64,000 bases of DNA from Clostridia bacterium (GCA_017464305.1 JAFUDS010000005.1:62001-126000); one strand, 5' to 3'. Shown: positions 45,246 through 54,425, counted from the first letter of the stretch. Numbers and translations: made by a program. Notes: generated by a model from the letters alone, not told the origin.

Positions 45246-45274
45246 AGTATACCATAAACACCCTTATATCACAA
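45246..45274 (-). promoter_or_regulatory. promoter of the hybrid kinase
   Basis: Minus-strand TTGTGA (45269-45274), a 17-base spacer and TATACT (45246-45251), overlapping the end of the radical SAM gene. Confidence 0.65.
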
Positions 45275-46394
45275 TATCGCCGGGGCGATATCCCCAGGGC
45301 AGCTCTTCCTCCTCCAGGAAGGAGAAATCCGGATCCTCCAGCACCGGCAGGAAGGCCTCGTAGGGGCAGCTTTCCATCTCCCGGCCATAGCTGGTCTGCC
45401 CGAACCAGCCGCCCTCCTTATGCTTCTGGTTCAAATCCCGGGTAAACTTGGTCCGGTTACTGCAATCATGGACCGCCAGGGGCCAGCTCTCCTCCGCCGC
45501 TTCCTTCATCAGCCGCAGGGTGATTTCCCGGCTGAACAGGGGGCTCAGGTATCCCATGCGATAATAGTACAGGTTCTCCCCCCAGTAGTTCCCAAGGTTG
45601 TTCTCGTTCAGGTGCAGCTCCGCGCAGTTCATAAAGTCGATACCCGTGGCCAGAATCCGCGCCTTCTTCTCCCGGAACTGGGCCTCGAATTCCCGGGTCA
45701 TGGGGGTCTCAATGCCCACCTGGGGGATGTATTGCTTCGCGAGGCCCATGCTTTCAATCACCTGATCCGCCACATTCGAAGCCCCCAGGTTGAACCGGAT
45801 CTCTTCCAGCCCCGCCTCCCCCAGGGCCCGAAGGCGCTCCTCCGTAGCCCCCAGGCCGTTGGTGTACAGATGCTGATGCACCCCTGCCTCGTGAAACCGA
45901 CGAATAATGCCGTAATATTTCTCGATTTCCATAAATGGCTCCAGGTACACATAGGCGATGCCCGTGGGCTTCCCCTGGATGGCAAAGAGCAGGGGGAGAT
46001 CCTCCTCCCGATATTTCCCGCCGCCGATCTCCCAATAGCCCTCCCCGATGGGCGGAATGGCGTCCAGCACCCCGTAATCATAGCAGAAGGGGCAGTGGGC
46101 GTTGCACTTATTGGTCTTGCGCACGGCGCTGAGCCCCGTGCCCATCAGGCAGGAACAGCATCCCTTCGGAAATTTCTCCTCCGGCCCCACGTAATAGGTC
46201 CGGGGGCCTTCTCCCATGCCCTTCAGGCCGGGGATTTCCGCCTGCATCTGGGCGAATCGGGCCTCCGCCGCCCGCTCGATCTGATGGAAGGTGGCCAGAG
46301 CAATCTCCTGCTGCCGAGGGCCCAGGGGCTGCTCCTCCGGCAAAGCCGCGAAGAACTGGAACCATTGCAGCGCGTCCTTTTTGGAAATATTCAT
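45264..46394 (-). CDS. uncharacterised radical SAM protein
   Basis: 376 residues. The radical SAM cluster motif is C97-N-A-H-C101-P-F-C104 (CxxxCxxC). A second cysteine group, C79-C80-S-C82, precedes it, and two more cysteines lie in the C-terminal half (MNCAEL, ESCPYE). Radical SAM enzymes cut S-adenosylmethionine to start radical chemistry; here the substrate is unknown and no precursor peptide or biosynthetic neighbour is evident. ATG 46394 is eight bases after GGAGGG; ATG 46400 is only two bases after it. Confidence 0.85.
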   Translation of the reverse strand: MNISKKDALQWFQFFAALPEEQPLGPRQQEIALATFHQIERAAEARFAQMQAEIPGLKGMGEGPRTYYVGPEEKFPKGCCSCLMGTGLSAVRKTNKCNAHCPFCYDYGVLDAIPPIGEGYWEIGGGKYREEDLPLLFAIQGKPTGIAYVYLEPFMEIEKYYGIIRRFHEAGVHQHLYTNGLGATEERLRALGEAGLEEIRFNLGASNVADQVIESMGLAKQYIPQVGIETPMTREFEAQFREKKARILATGIDFMNCAELHLNENNLGNYWGENLYYYRMGYLSPLFSREITLRLMKEAAEESWPLAVHDCSNRTKFTRDLNQKHKEGGWFGQTSYGREMESCPYEAFLPVLEDPDFSFLEEEELPWGYRPGDIVI

Positions 46395-46435
46395 GCCCAT
46401 TTCCCTCCAATTATTACAAAAAAATTACAATTTTG

Positions 46436-46464
46436 TTGACATTTTGTGCATCATCCGGTATCAT
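46436..46464 (+). promoter_or_regulatory. promoter of the SH3-domain gene
   Basis: TTGACA (46436-46441), a 17-base spacer and TATCAT (46459-46464). Confidence 0.75.
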
Positions 46465-46513
46465 GGAAGAACCGGGAAGGTTTTTCCGGATTTTGATTCC
46501 ATGAGGATCTGTC

Positions 46514-47560
46514 ATGAAACGAATGATTTCGGCTTTCTCAGCGCTTTCGTTGCTGTTTTATAGCGCCACCGCCCTGGCTTATACGAAGAACAGCGAGGGC
46601 CTCTATGTGGATGAAAGCGGCGCCATCATCGAGGATTACTGGGATGACGCCGCCGGCCTCTATATCGTGAACGGCGTTGGCTATCCCATCGAAAACGCAG
46701 ACAGCGCCGCCCCCGCCGCCAGCTCTTCCTCCGCCTCCAGCGGAGCCATGGTGGTCAATTCCTCCGACGGCTCCTCCGACCCGACGGCGGGCCTGCAGGT
46801 GAACCCGGATGGCAGCGTCACAGTCCAGTCCGGCCAGATTCAAATTGAGGATCCGGCCTCCACCGGCTCTGGCCATCTGACCCAGGCGGAATGGGCCGCT
46901 CGCTGGGCGAAATATACCGCCGCCAATGGCACCACCACCGGCACGGTGTACATGGACGACGCTGGCAACGTCTTTCCCGCAGAAATCGAAGCCTTAGGCC
47001 TGGGCCGCAGCACCATTCGTCTGGAAAATAAGCAGCAGCTCATCGTCCCCACCTCTTCCCTGCGATGGGACACGGAGGCCCCGGAGGATAAACTGCTGGC
47101 TCTGGTCTCCCCAGCCAAGCAAACCTATCTTACCCTCCGGGCCAAGAAAAGTCAAAAAGCCTTCGTCATGGCCCATTGCGACAAATGCAAAGTGCTGCGG
47201 GTCATCAGCGTCGGCAAAACCTGGACCATGGTGGACGATGAAGGCGTCCGGGGCTATGTGCTGACCATGGGGCTTACCTTCTTCGACAACGCGCCCAAGC
47301 AGTACGCCGCCGGCATCATTACCGTCAAGGGCAAAACCCCCAGCGGCAACACTGTGCATGTCCGCTCCGCCGCCAAGAACACTGCCCGGCAGATCGCGGA
47401 ATATCCCGTGGGCACCCCCATCACCGTCTTTTCCCAGGAGGGCAAATGGAGCGAGATCGACGTGGGCGGGCTCCATTGCTACATTCTTTCCGAATTCGTC
47501 ACCCTGCAGGAGCCCTTAATTCTGGCAGACGTCGGCGGGGAACCTGCGATGGAGCCTTAA
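46514..47560 (+). CDS. exported SH3-domain protein
   Basis: 348 residues: a signal peptide (1-22, cleavage after ALA), a Ser/Ala-rich low-complexity stretch (65-85), a middle domain of unknown type, and two bacterial SH3-like regions (about 190-255 and 262-335; the second has VHVRSAAKNTARQIAEYPVGTPITVF). Such domains usually bind cell-wall peptides. Its stop overlaps the stop of the PIG-L gene on the other strand. No catalytic domain is seen. Confidence 0.8.
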   Translation: MKRMISAFSALSLLFYSATALAYTKNSEGLYVDESGAIIEDYWDDAAGLYIVNGVGYPIENADSAAPAASSSSASSGAMVVNSSDGSSDPTAGLQVNPDGSVTVQSGQIQIEDPASTGSGHLTQAEWAARWAKYTAANGTTTGTVYMDDAGNVFPAEIEALGLGRSTIRLENKQQLIVPTSSLRWDTEAPEDKLLALVSPAKQTYLTLRAKKSQKAFVMAHCDKCKVLRVISVGKTWTMVDDEGVRGYVLTMGLTFFDNAPKQYAAGIITVKGKTPSGNTVHVRSAAKNTARQIAEYPVGTPITVFSQEGKWSEIDVGGLHCYILSEFVTLQEPLILADVGGEPAMEP

Positions 47561-48753
47561 TCCACCACCGGCCCCAGGTTTTCGAAAAGGTCGTCGTGCC
47601 GCTCATCCGGCCCCACCAGGCTGCGATAGAGTCCGAAGAGGCTGCAATCCCCGGGACCAAAATCCTCCACCTTGTATTCCGTGTCCTGCTGACTGATGTG
47701 GCAGGCGAAGGCCGCCTCTGCCACCTGGAAGGCCGTCCGGCCCCCAAACTCCGGCAGGGGGACGCGCCAGTCAAAGTCGATAACGTTTTCCGGATACAGG
47801 TGCAAGTAGCATTTCGGTACATCCCATGTCCCGTATTCCGCATAGGAATCCGGGAATTTTTTTTCGTCCGCCGCCAGCTCCAGCCCCTGAATCACGGCGT
47901 CCGCGCAGGCCCGATGGGCTCCGTGGCCGTATTCGCCCTTGATGTCATGGGTAATGACCACCTCGGGCTGGAAGCGCCGAATCCATCCCGTCACCGTCCG
48001 GTAAACCACTGTCTTATCCCATCGCTTGTACTGGTCCTTCAGAGATAGGCTGAAGAAATCCCGGAAATGCCCAAACACAGGGTAGTTCTTCACCCCGCAG
48101 GTCCATAGACCGTCCAATTCCTCCAGCCGGCGCCGGGGCAGGGTGGGCACCATGATGCAAACCTGTACTGCCTTCTTTTCCACCCCCGCGTATCGTGGCA
48201 GAATCCCCCCGAACCACAGAATCTCATCATCCGGATGCCCGGCCACCAGCATCAGATCCGCCTTTTCCGCCGGCTTCTGCCAAACCTGCACCTCCGGAGG
48301 CAATTCCCCTTGACCGTAAACATGGATCTCCGCCAGGGGCATGGGCGGAGATTTCTTTTCCCCCGCAGGGTTAGCAATGCGGAATTCCTTTGTCCCCTCC
48401 GGCAGGGGGAGATAGTCGGAAAGGAAGATCCCCTCCGACCGGCCATATTCCGCCCATTCGCCTTGCTCATCCTTCACCTGAACCGCCACCGCGTGTTCAT
48501 GCTCGTACCACTGCAGCCAAACGCCGCTGGCCTCCTCCCCTTCCGGCACGGTGACCTGGATGGCCGCTCCCTCCCCGGCGTAGGAGTTCCAATAGGTGCG
48601 ATAATTTCCGTCCATCGCCTTCTTGAATTCCTTCTTCTTCGACCCAGGCAGCATGGTGCATTCCGAGGTAATGTCCCGGGCAGGCGCCGCCGCGGCGAAG
48701 GCGGCAAGAACCAGCACCGCCCCAAAGATCAAAGCTCCCCATTTCTTTTTCAT
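47557..48753 (-). CDS. exported PIG-L family deacetylase with discoidin-like domain
   Basis: 398 residues: a signal peptide (1-22), a beta-sandwich resembling F5/8-type discoidin (about 27-147, with DGNYRTYWNS and the closing IHVYGQG), then a PIG-L/LmbE deacetylase domain with HPDDE at 173-177 and the metal-ligand segment GEYGHGAH further on. Enzymes of this fold remove N-acetyl groups from sugars using zinc. Export plus a possible sugar-binding domain points to an extracellular glycan or wall substrate (inference). Confidence 0.87.
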   Translation of the reverse strand: MKKKWGALIFGAVLVLAAFAAAAPARDITSECTMLPGSKKKEFKKAMDGNYRTYWNSYAGEGAAIQVTVPEGEEASGVWLQWYEHEHAVAVQVKDEQGEWAEYGRSEGIFLSDYLPLPEGTKEFRIANPAGEKKSPPMPLAEIHVYGQGELPPEVQVWQKPAEKADLMLVAGHPDDEILWFGGILPRYAGVEKKAVQVCIMVPTLPRRRLEELDGLWTCGVKNYPVFGHFRDFFSLSLKDQYKRWDKTVVYRTVTGWIRRFQPEVVITHDIKGEYGHGAHRACADAVIQGLELAADEKKFPDSYAEYGTWDVPKCYLHLYPENVIDFDWRVPLPEFGGRTAFQVAEAAFACHISQQDTEYKVEDFGPGDCSLFGLYRSLVGPDERHDDLFENLGPVVD

Positions 48754-48773
48754 CCCTTTTTCCCTTTCCTTCG

Positions 48774-48801
48774 AAAAACAAGGCGCCTCCCGGCGCCTTG
48801 T
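48774..48801 (-). terminator. terminator after the UMF1-type MFS gene
   Basis: A 10-bp stem (ACAAGGCGCC / GGCGCCTTGT) with a 4-base loop and TTTTT on the minus strand. Confidence 0.85.
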
Positions 48802-48823
48802 GAAATTTGCTTTTCTGGATTCC

Positions 48824-50371
48824 TTATGCCGCGTCCAGCTCCTCGAAGGCTTCCTTCCCCCGAATCATGATGACCAGCCCCACCAGGAACAGGACGATGA
48901 GAGCCAGCACCCCGAAGCTGGACCGCCCGGTCCATCCGCCGATGAGGGAATAGAGGAAGGGCCCCAGCACCGAGGCGAACTTGCCAAAGATATCAAAGAA
49001 GCCGAAGAATTCGTTGCTCCGCTCCTTGGGAATCAGCTTGCCAAAATAGCTCCGGCTCACGGCCTGAATGCCGCCCTGCACGGTACCCACCAGGATCGCC
49101 ATGGCCCAGAACAGAATGGTGGAGAAGGAAATGGCGCTGCGGAAACGGGTGATGGCGCCGTCTTCTCCGCCGCTGGACCCCAGGAAGCTCTCCGCCACCG
49201 CGAACACCTGGCCGATCTCCTCGTCTCCCAGCTCTTCTTCCGCCAGCCCGGCCTTCATTTCAGCGATCTTTGTCGCCGCGTCCTTGTCCGTAAAGAGCCC
49301 AGACGCCTCCTCCCGCAGGGAAAGGGCCTTTTCGCCTTGGAGCTCCGCCAAGGGAGCCGTGTATTCCGCCTGCAGCGCCTGCTCATAGGCCGCCTGATGG
49401 GGCTCCAGGGAAAAGCCCATGTAGAAGCCCACCACGCAGATCAGGGTGTAGAGAATAATCGCGCCGATCAGCGCCCTCCGGGCCGTCACCTTCGCCGCGA
49501 TGTTGGCGAAGATAATGGAGCAGGGCATGGCCACAATCTGGGTCACCAACAGGGCCAGAATCATCCCCACCGTGCCCAGCCCCAGCACCGTACCATAGGC
49601 TGTGCTGATGCTGATGATGGTTCCCACGCCGTCGATGTAGAAGAAATAGGCCAGCACAAAGAGAAGCAGCCCCTTCCGCTGGAAGATTTCCTTCGCTGTG
49701 CGCCCAACGCTGCGGAAAATCTGGCCGATGCTGTTGTCCTTGGTTTTTTCCACATAGTGGGTCTGCTCCACGTTCTTCAGGAAGGGCAGGGAGAACACCA
49801 ACCACCAAACGCTGGTAATCAGAATGGAAAATTTCTGGGCGATGGGGTTGCTGTATCCCAGAATCAGCAGCGCCGCGATGCTGATCAGGAAGGGAATGGT
49901 GCTGCCACCGATGTACCCCATGGCGTATCCCCAGGAGGAAACCTTGTCCATCCGCTCGTCCGTGGTCACATCCGTCAGGAAGCTGTCATAGAACAGGCAG
50001 GACCCGGAGAAGCCGATGCGGCTCAGGATGTAGCCCACCAGCATCAGCTTCCAGTTGTTCATCACCAGGGCAATCAGGAAGGTAAACACCACGCCCACCA
50101 GCATGAACAGGGTGAACAGCTTCTTCTTCATCCCCTTATAGTCCGCCACCGCGCCCAAAATCGGCGCCAGAATGGCGACTACAAAGGTGGCGATAGAGGT
50201 GCCATATCCCCACCAGATATCCCCGGCTTCGCCAGCGATGGAAACGAAAATCGTCGGGAAAATTGCCGCCATAATGTTGGTGGCGTAAATGGAGTTGGCC
50301 CAGTCGTACATAATCCAGCTCCACTCTTTTTTCGTAAACCGCTTTTCCCTTTTCTTCCCCTGCTTTGCCAT
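48824..50371 (-). CDS. UMF1-type major facilitator transporter
   Basis: 515-residue membrane protein of the UMF1/Atg22-like MFS group (N-terminus EWSWIMYDWANSIYATNI is diagnostic), with 12 predicted helices. Between the two halves' later helices there is an unusual hydrophilic insert of about 80 residues (roughly 330-410) rich in Glu and Ala. Substrate unknown; eukaryotic relatives release amino acids from vacuoles. GAGGAGG precedes the ATG. Confidence 0.88.
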   Translation of the reverse strand: MAKQGKKREKRFTKKEWSWIMYDWANSIYATNIMAAIFPTIFVSIAGEAGDIWWGYGTSIATFVVAILAPILGAVADYKGMKKKLFTLFMLVGVVFTFLIALVMNNWKLMLVGYILSRIGFSGSCLFYDSFLTDVTTDERMDKVSSWGYAMGYIGGSTIPFLISIAALLILGYSNPIAQKFSILITSVWWLVFSLPFLKNVEQTHYVEKTKDNSIGQIFRSVGRTAKEIFQRKGLLLFVLAYFFYIDGVGTIISISTAYGTVLGLGTVGMILALLVTQIVAMPCSIIFANIAAKVTARRALIGAIILYTLICVVGFYMGFSLEPHQAAYEQALQAEYTAPLAELQGEKALSLREEASGLFTDKDAATKIAEMKAGLAEEELGDEEIGQVFAVAESFLGSSGGEDGAITRFRSAISFSTILFWAMAILVGTVQGGIQAVSRSYFGKLIPKERSNEFFGFFDIFGKFASVLGPFLYSLIGGWTGRSSFGVLALIVLFLVGLVIMIRGKEAFEELDAA

Positions 50372-50398
50372 CTTCCTTCCTCCTCGTCAGTCGTTCAT

Positions 50399-50417
50399 GC
50401 GATGGGATGTTTCACTC
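50399..50417. repeat. 19-base dispersed repeat, copy 1
   Basis: Matches 60449-60467 at 18 of 19 positions (core GGGATGTTTCACTC). It lies in the gap between the MFS and DnaJ genes; the second copy is inside the structured element at 60439-60717. Confidence 0.6.
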
Positions 50418-50442
50418 CCCTGCGCACCCACCATAACGAATT

Positions 50443-50967
50443 TTATCTTTTCCCTATGCTACGCAACGCTTTTTTGACCTTTCCTCCCAGGGTATTCTCC
50501 TTTTTCTCCTGAACAGCTGCTTCCAGCGCCCCCGCGCGATAATCGTTGTTGTCCGGGCAGCGCCGAATCGCTTCCCGAAAGCTCTGGTGGGCAGAGTGGT
50601 ATTGCTCCAGCTGCATCAGGATACGCCCCTGGGTGTAATACCAGGCCGCGTCCCGGCTTTCCGCCCGGGCCAGCTGCCGCAGGGCATTCTCCGGCTTGCC
50701 CTTTTGCAGCATACGCTCCGCCAGAGTCACTGCCTCCTCCCCGGACAGCTCCTGCTGGTAGGCTGGGTTTTGCCGAGGGGTGGCCAGCCGCAGCGCTTCC
50801 TCATAGGCCAAATTCAGCCGGATCATTCGCTCCTGGGCGGCCGCTTTCTCCTGCGGATCCTGCACCCGGTCCGGGTGGCATTGCTTCACCAGGGCCCGGT
50901 ACGCCTTGCGAATCTCCTCCGGATCCGCCCAGGCCCGCAGCCCCAGCTCTTCAAAGGGGGTACTCAT
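50443..50967 (-). CDS. DnaJ-domain protein with TPR-like tail
   Basis: 174 residues: a J domain at 3-70 with the HPD tripeptide in CHPDRV, so it can stimulate an Hsp70, then helical TPR-like repeats (75-155). No zinc-finger or substrate domain of classical DnaJ. It follows murA by 18 bases and probably shares its transcript. Confidence 0.85.
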   Translation of the reverse strand: MSTPFEELGLRAWADPEEIRKAYRALVKQCHPDRVQDPQEKAAAQERMIRLNLAYEEALRLATPRQNPAYQQELSGEEAVTLAERMLQKGKPENALRQLARAESRDAAWYYTQGRILMQLEQYHSAHQSFREAIRRCPDNNDYRAGALEAAVQEKKENTLGGKVKKALRSIGKR

Positions 50968-50985
50968 CCTTGGCCTGCTCCCCCT

Positions 50986-52251
50986 TTATTCCCACTCCCG
51001 GCTAATTTCCGCGCCCAGGGAACGCAGCTTCTCTTCGATATGCTCATATCCCCGGTCAATAAATCCGGGCTCATAAATCTCCGTCACGCCCCGGGCCATG
51101 AGCCCGGCGATGATCAGCGCCGCGCCAGCCCGCAGATCCGTGGCCGTCAACGGCGCGCCGTATAGCTCCGTCACGCCCTCGATGATGGCCGTCCGATCCA
51201 TAATCCGAACCTGGGCCCCCATGCGGCGAATCTCGTCCAGATGGCGGAAGCGCTGTTCAAAAATCGTTTCCTCCACAAAGCTGGTGCCCTTCACGGTGGT
51301 CAGTAGCGCGCTCATGGGCTGCTGCAGATCCGTGGGGAACCCGGGATAGACCTGTGTCTTGATGTTGATGGCCCGCTTGGGCCCTGCCGCCCGTACGCGG
51401 ATAGCGTCGTCATAGTCCGTCACCCGGACGCCCATCTCCAGCAGCTTGGCGCTCAAGGCGTCCATATGCGTGGGGATACAGCCCTGAATGGTCACATCCC
51501 CGCTGGTGGCCGCCGCGGCGATCATCAGCGTCCCGGTCTCGATCTGATCCGGAATCACGGCATAGGTAGTGCTGTGCAGATATTGCACCCCGCGAATGCG
51601 GATAATATCCGTCCCCGCACCCTTGATTTTGGCGCCCATGCTGTTTAAGAAATTCGCCAGGTCCACAATATGGGGCTCCTTGGCCGCGTTATAGATTGTT
51701 GTCTTTCCCTTGGCCTTGGCGGCGGCCAGCATCACGTTGACCGTGGCCCCCACCGTCACCATGTCGAAGAACACGTCGCCCCCGGTCAGCTCCTCACTCC
51801 GGGCCCGCAGAATCCCCCTGCGCTCCTCCGCCTCGGCCCCGATGGCCTGCATGCCCTTCAGGTGCTGGTCCACCGGCCGGCTGCCGATTTCGCAGCCCCC
51901 GGGCGTAGGCACATTGGCCCGACCGCAGCGGCCCAGCAGCGCCCCCAACAGGTAGTAGCTGGCCCGCAGGCGCTGTGCATTTCGGTAGGAAACCGTATCC
52001 CCCTCCGCAGAGCGGGGATCCACCGTCATCCGGTCCCCCGGCGTGTAATCCACCTGGGCCCCCAGCTCCCGCAGAATATCCACCAGGGCGTGTACATCCT
52101 CGATGTCCGGAAGGTTCTCAATCGTGCAGGGCTCATCACACAGCAGGGAAGCTGGAATCAACGCCACGGCGGTGTTCTTGCCGCCGCTGACCTGAACCAC
52201 GCCTTCCAGGGGATTCCCCCCCGTGATCAGCATCCTCTCTTTCCCGGGCAT
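50986..52251 (-). CDS. murA: UDP-N-acetylglucosamine 1-carboxyvinyltransferase
   Basis: First committed step of peptidoglycan synthesis: transfers enolpyruvate from PEP to UDP-GlcNAc. The 421 residues carry K25 in SGGKN and the catalytic, fosfomycin-target cysteine C120 in PGGCEIGSRP. ATG 52251 follows GGAGGT; promoter at 52296-52324. A second murA elsewhere is common in Firmicutes and cannot be excluded. Confidence 0.95.
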   Translation of the reverse strand: MPGKERMLITGGNPLEGVVQVSGGKNTAVALIPASLLCDEPCTIENLPDIEDVHALVDILRELGAQVDYTPGDRMTVDPRSAEGDTVSYRNAQRLRASYYLLGALLGRCGRANVPTPGGCEIGSRPVDQHLKGMQAIGAEAEERRGILRARSEELTGGDVFFDMVTVGATVNVMLAAAKAKGKTTIYNAAKEPHIVDLANFLNSMGAKIKGAGTDIIRIRGVQYLHSTTYAVIPDQIETGTLMIAAAATSGDVTIQGCIPTHMDALSAKLLEMGVRVTDYDDAIRVRAAGPKRAINIKTQVYPGFPTDLQQPMSALLTTVKGTSFVEETIFEQRFRHLDEIRRMGAQVRIMDRTAIIEGVTELYGAPLTATDLRAGAALIIAGLMARGVTEIYEPGFIDRGYEHIEEKLRSLGAEISREWE

Positions 52252-52295
52252 GAGCGATGTACCTCCCTCGCGCTTGCTAAAAGTGTCTGGGGCTT

Positions 52296-52324
52296 ATTAT
52301 ACACATTTCCACCTGGCCTGACAA
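52296..52324 (-). promoter_or_regulatory. murA promoter
   Basis: Minus-strand TTGTCA (52319-52324), a 17-base spacer and TATAAT (52296-52301). Confidence 0.8.
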
Positions 52325-52374
52325 GTCGCGGAGCAAGGGGGGCCGAAAAACCTCTTCTATGATATCCTTTATCC

Positions 52375-54300
52375 TTATATATTTTCCGGAGCTGGAGTTG
52401 CGGTGGGTTCGAAGATTTCCACCGCCACCACCTCCGCAGGGAGGGGCGTACTCTCCGGCACAGGCGTTTCCGCAGGCTCTGGCTGAGCCGTCATCGCGTC
52501 CAGGGTCTTCTGGTCCACCTCACCAGAGGCGTAAATGCCATTGGCTTTCTGGAAGCTCTTGACCGCGTTCACCGTTCCGTTCAGCATCTTTCCGCCCACA
52601 TATCCGGTGTAGAAGCCCAGCTCCGCCAGCCGGGTCTGCACCCAGAACACCTCCGGGCCCTCGCTGTTCTTCCGCAGGCGGCGATTGCCCAGCTCCGGCT
52701 GCTGCGTGGCGTCATAGTCCGGCTCCGGCGTGGGGACAGGCGTTTCCACCGGGACGGAGGTTCCCTTTTTCAGGTTTGGCAGCTTCAGGGCATCCCGCAG
52801 CTCCGGATCCGCCGGCAGATCCTCCCGAATGGAGACCACGGTGCCGGCGCCGATGTTTTCATACACCCATTTGGCATCCTCCACCGTCAGGCGGATGCAG
52901 CCATGGCTGGCCCGGGTTCCCAAAGCCTTATAGCTGGAGGTTTTCATGGCGTCCAGGCTCACCGCCGTATAAATCACGGAGTGGAAGGCAATGGAGGCGT
53001 TGATCCGGGTCCAGTATCGGGCATAGCTATTGCCCCATTTGGGGAAGACGCACCATTTGGCGTGCCGCCCGTTCAGCACCCAATCCCCTACGTCGCTGGG
53101 GTTCGCCTTGGTGCCCGTGGAGCAGATCATCCGCCGCACGGGCACGGTGTATTCGCCATGCTCGTCCCGGCCATACACTGTGGTCACCTGGTTAGTCACG
53201 TCCACGGTGATGGCAAAGGGCACAGGGGTCGGAGTCGGGGTGGGCTTGGGTGTCGCATCCGGCATGACAATGGATCTATCGTTGAAGATCACATTCCAGG
53301 TGTCCTCATCCACCTGGCCCGTTTCCTTCATGCCATTTTGTACCTGAATGGCCTTCACCGCCCGCAGGGTTTGCTTGGCAAAGTTGCCGCTGACCGGGCC
53401 GGCATAATAGCCCAAATCCGTCATCCGCTGCTGCAGCTGCTTCACCAAGGTGCCGCTGGAGCCGCTCTTTAAGGTTTTGGTATAGGACACATAGTTGTCC
53501 GGCATGACGACGCCATTGTTGGCCGCCGTGTCGTTATCGTCCACCAGGAAACCATTCAAATCCGGCACAGGGGTCTTCGTGGCATCCGGAGCATCTCCGT
53601 TGCCCACCGCCCCGGGGGCAAAGAGGGCCTCCTGGGTCAGGGGATCCGCCGCGCCGGTGACGGGCAGGCCGCTTTTTTCCTGAAATTCCCGGATGCTCTT
53701 CTGGGTTCCGCCCAGGAAGTTTCCGCTGATCTTTCCCTTGTAGTATCCCAGCTCCATCAGCCGGGTCTGTAGGGCCTTCACTTCCTCCCCGCTAGCGCCA
53801 TAGCGCAGGGAGCGGTATTTGGCGACAAAGAGGCGATTCTGGGTGGCAAAATCCGCAATCCCCGTCTTCTCCAGGCCATAGTCTCCCTGGAAGCTTTTCA
53901 CCGCCTCCCGGGTGCCTTCCCGGTATCGACCGGAGAGGTTGCCGGTGTAATACTTCAGCTCCTGCAGGCGAGTCTGGAGCTCCAGCACATCATCGCCCTC
54001 GTCGCCGTATTTCATCTCCCGGCTGTCCAGGATTTCTTCCTCCAGGTCATCCTCATCCGGCAGATCCTCCGGATCCTCTTCCGCCGTCTCGATCTCTTCC
54101 TGGCTTTCGGAAGCGATGGGGACGGTTTCTGTCAGATCGTCCTCCAGGGGCACAGGGATGCCTTCATCCTCTTCTTCCTCCAAGGATTCCAGGGTCTCCT
54201 CCAGGGTCTCGTCCATCTCCTCCAGGGGAGCCGTTTCGCCCAGAGACAGGGAGGGGATCAGCATCAGGATGCTCAAGAAAATACATAAAAAGCGTTTCAT
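52375..54300 (-). CDS. L,D-transpeptidase with four peptidoglycan-binding domains
   Basis: 641 residues: a signal peptide (1-20), a strongly acidic region (22-95), three PG_binding_1 domains (about 97-160, 165-228, 278-340), a Pro/Thr linker, a YkuD catalytic domain (362-493) with S465-H-G-C468-I-R, and a fourth PG-binding domain (about 540-600) before a Pro/Thr tail. It forms 3-3 cross-links or anchors proteins in the wall. ATG 54300 follows GAGGTGAG; the frame upstream would overlap the promoter. Confidence 0.92.
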   Translation of the reverse strand: MKRFLCIFLSILMLIPSLSLGETAPLEEMDETLEETLESLEEEEDEGIPVPLEDDLTETVPIASESQEEIETAEEDPEDLPDEDDLEEEILDSREMKYGDEGDDVLELQTRLQELKYYTGNLSGRYREGTREAVKSFQGDYGLEKTGIADFATQNRLFVAKYRSLRYGASGEEVKALQTRLMELGYYKGKISGNFLGGTQKSIREFQEKSGLPVTGAADPLTQEALFAPGAVGNGDAPDATKTPVPDLNGFLVDDNDTAANNGVVMPDNYVSYTKTLKSGSSGTLVKQLQQRMTDLGYYAGPVSGNFAKQTLRAVKAIQVQNGMKETGQVDEDTWNVIFNDRSIVMPDATPKPTPTPTPVPFAITVDVTNQVTTVYGRDEHGEYTVPVRRMICSTGTKANPSDVGDWVLNGRHAKWCVFPKWGNSYARYWTRINASIAFHSVIYTAVSLDAMKTSSYKALGTRASHGCIRLTVEDAKWVYENIGAGTVVSIREDLPADPELRDALKLPNLKKGTSVPVETPVPTPEPDYDATQQPELGNRRLRKNSEGPEVFWVQTRLAELGFYTGYVGGKMLNGTVNAVKSFQKANGIYASGEVDQKTLDAMTAQPEPAETPVPESTPLPAEVVAVEIFEPTATPAPENI

Positions 54301-54328
54301 GCGCCTCACCTCACAAAGGTTTGGACTC

Positions 54329-54357
54329 ATTTTAACATTTATGTAAGATTTTTGCAA
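54329..54357 (-). promoter_or_regulatory. promoter of the L,D-transpeptidase gene
   Basis: Minus-strand TTGCAA (54352-54357), a 17-base spacer and TAAAAT (54329-54334). Confidence 0.75.
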
Positions 54358-54401
54358 TATATAGTTCTGAATTCGTAATCATTGTTCCCCTATCCCCCTT
54401 G

Positions 54402-54425
54402 CCCCCTTCCCCCAAGGGAAGGGGG
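54402..54425. repeat. GC-rich palindrome in an intergenic gap
   Basis: CCCCCTTCCC-CCAA-GGGAAGGGGG forms a perfect 10-bp stem without a T run. It resembles the hairpins at 23270 and 33223 in base pattern. Confidence 0.55.

Noticed and set aside
48623..50512. 629-codon plus-strand open frame opposite the MFS gene
   Set aside because: Low-complexity Gln/His/Gly-rich product, antisense to a clear transporter gene.
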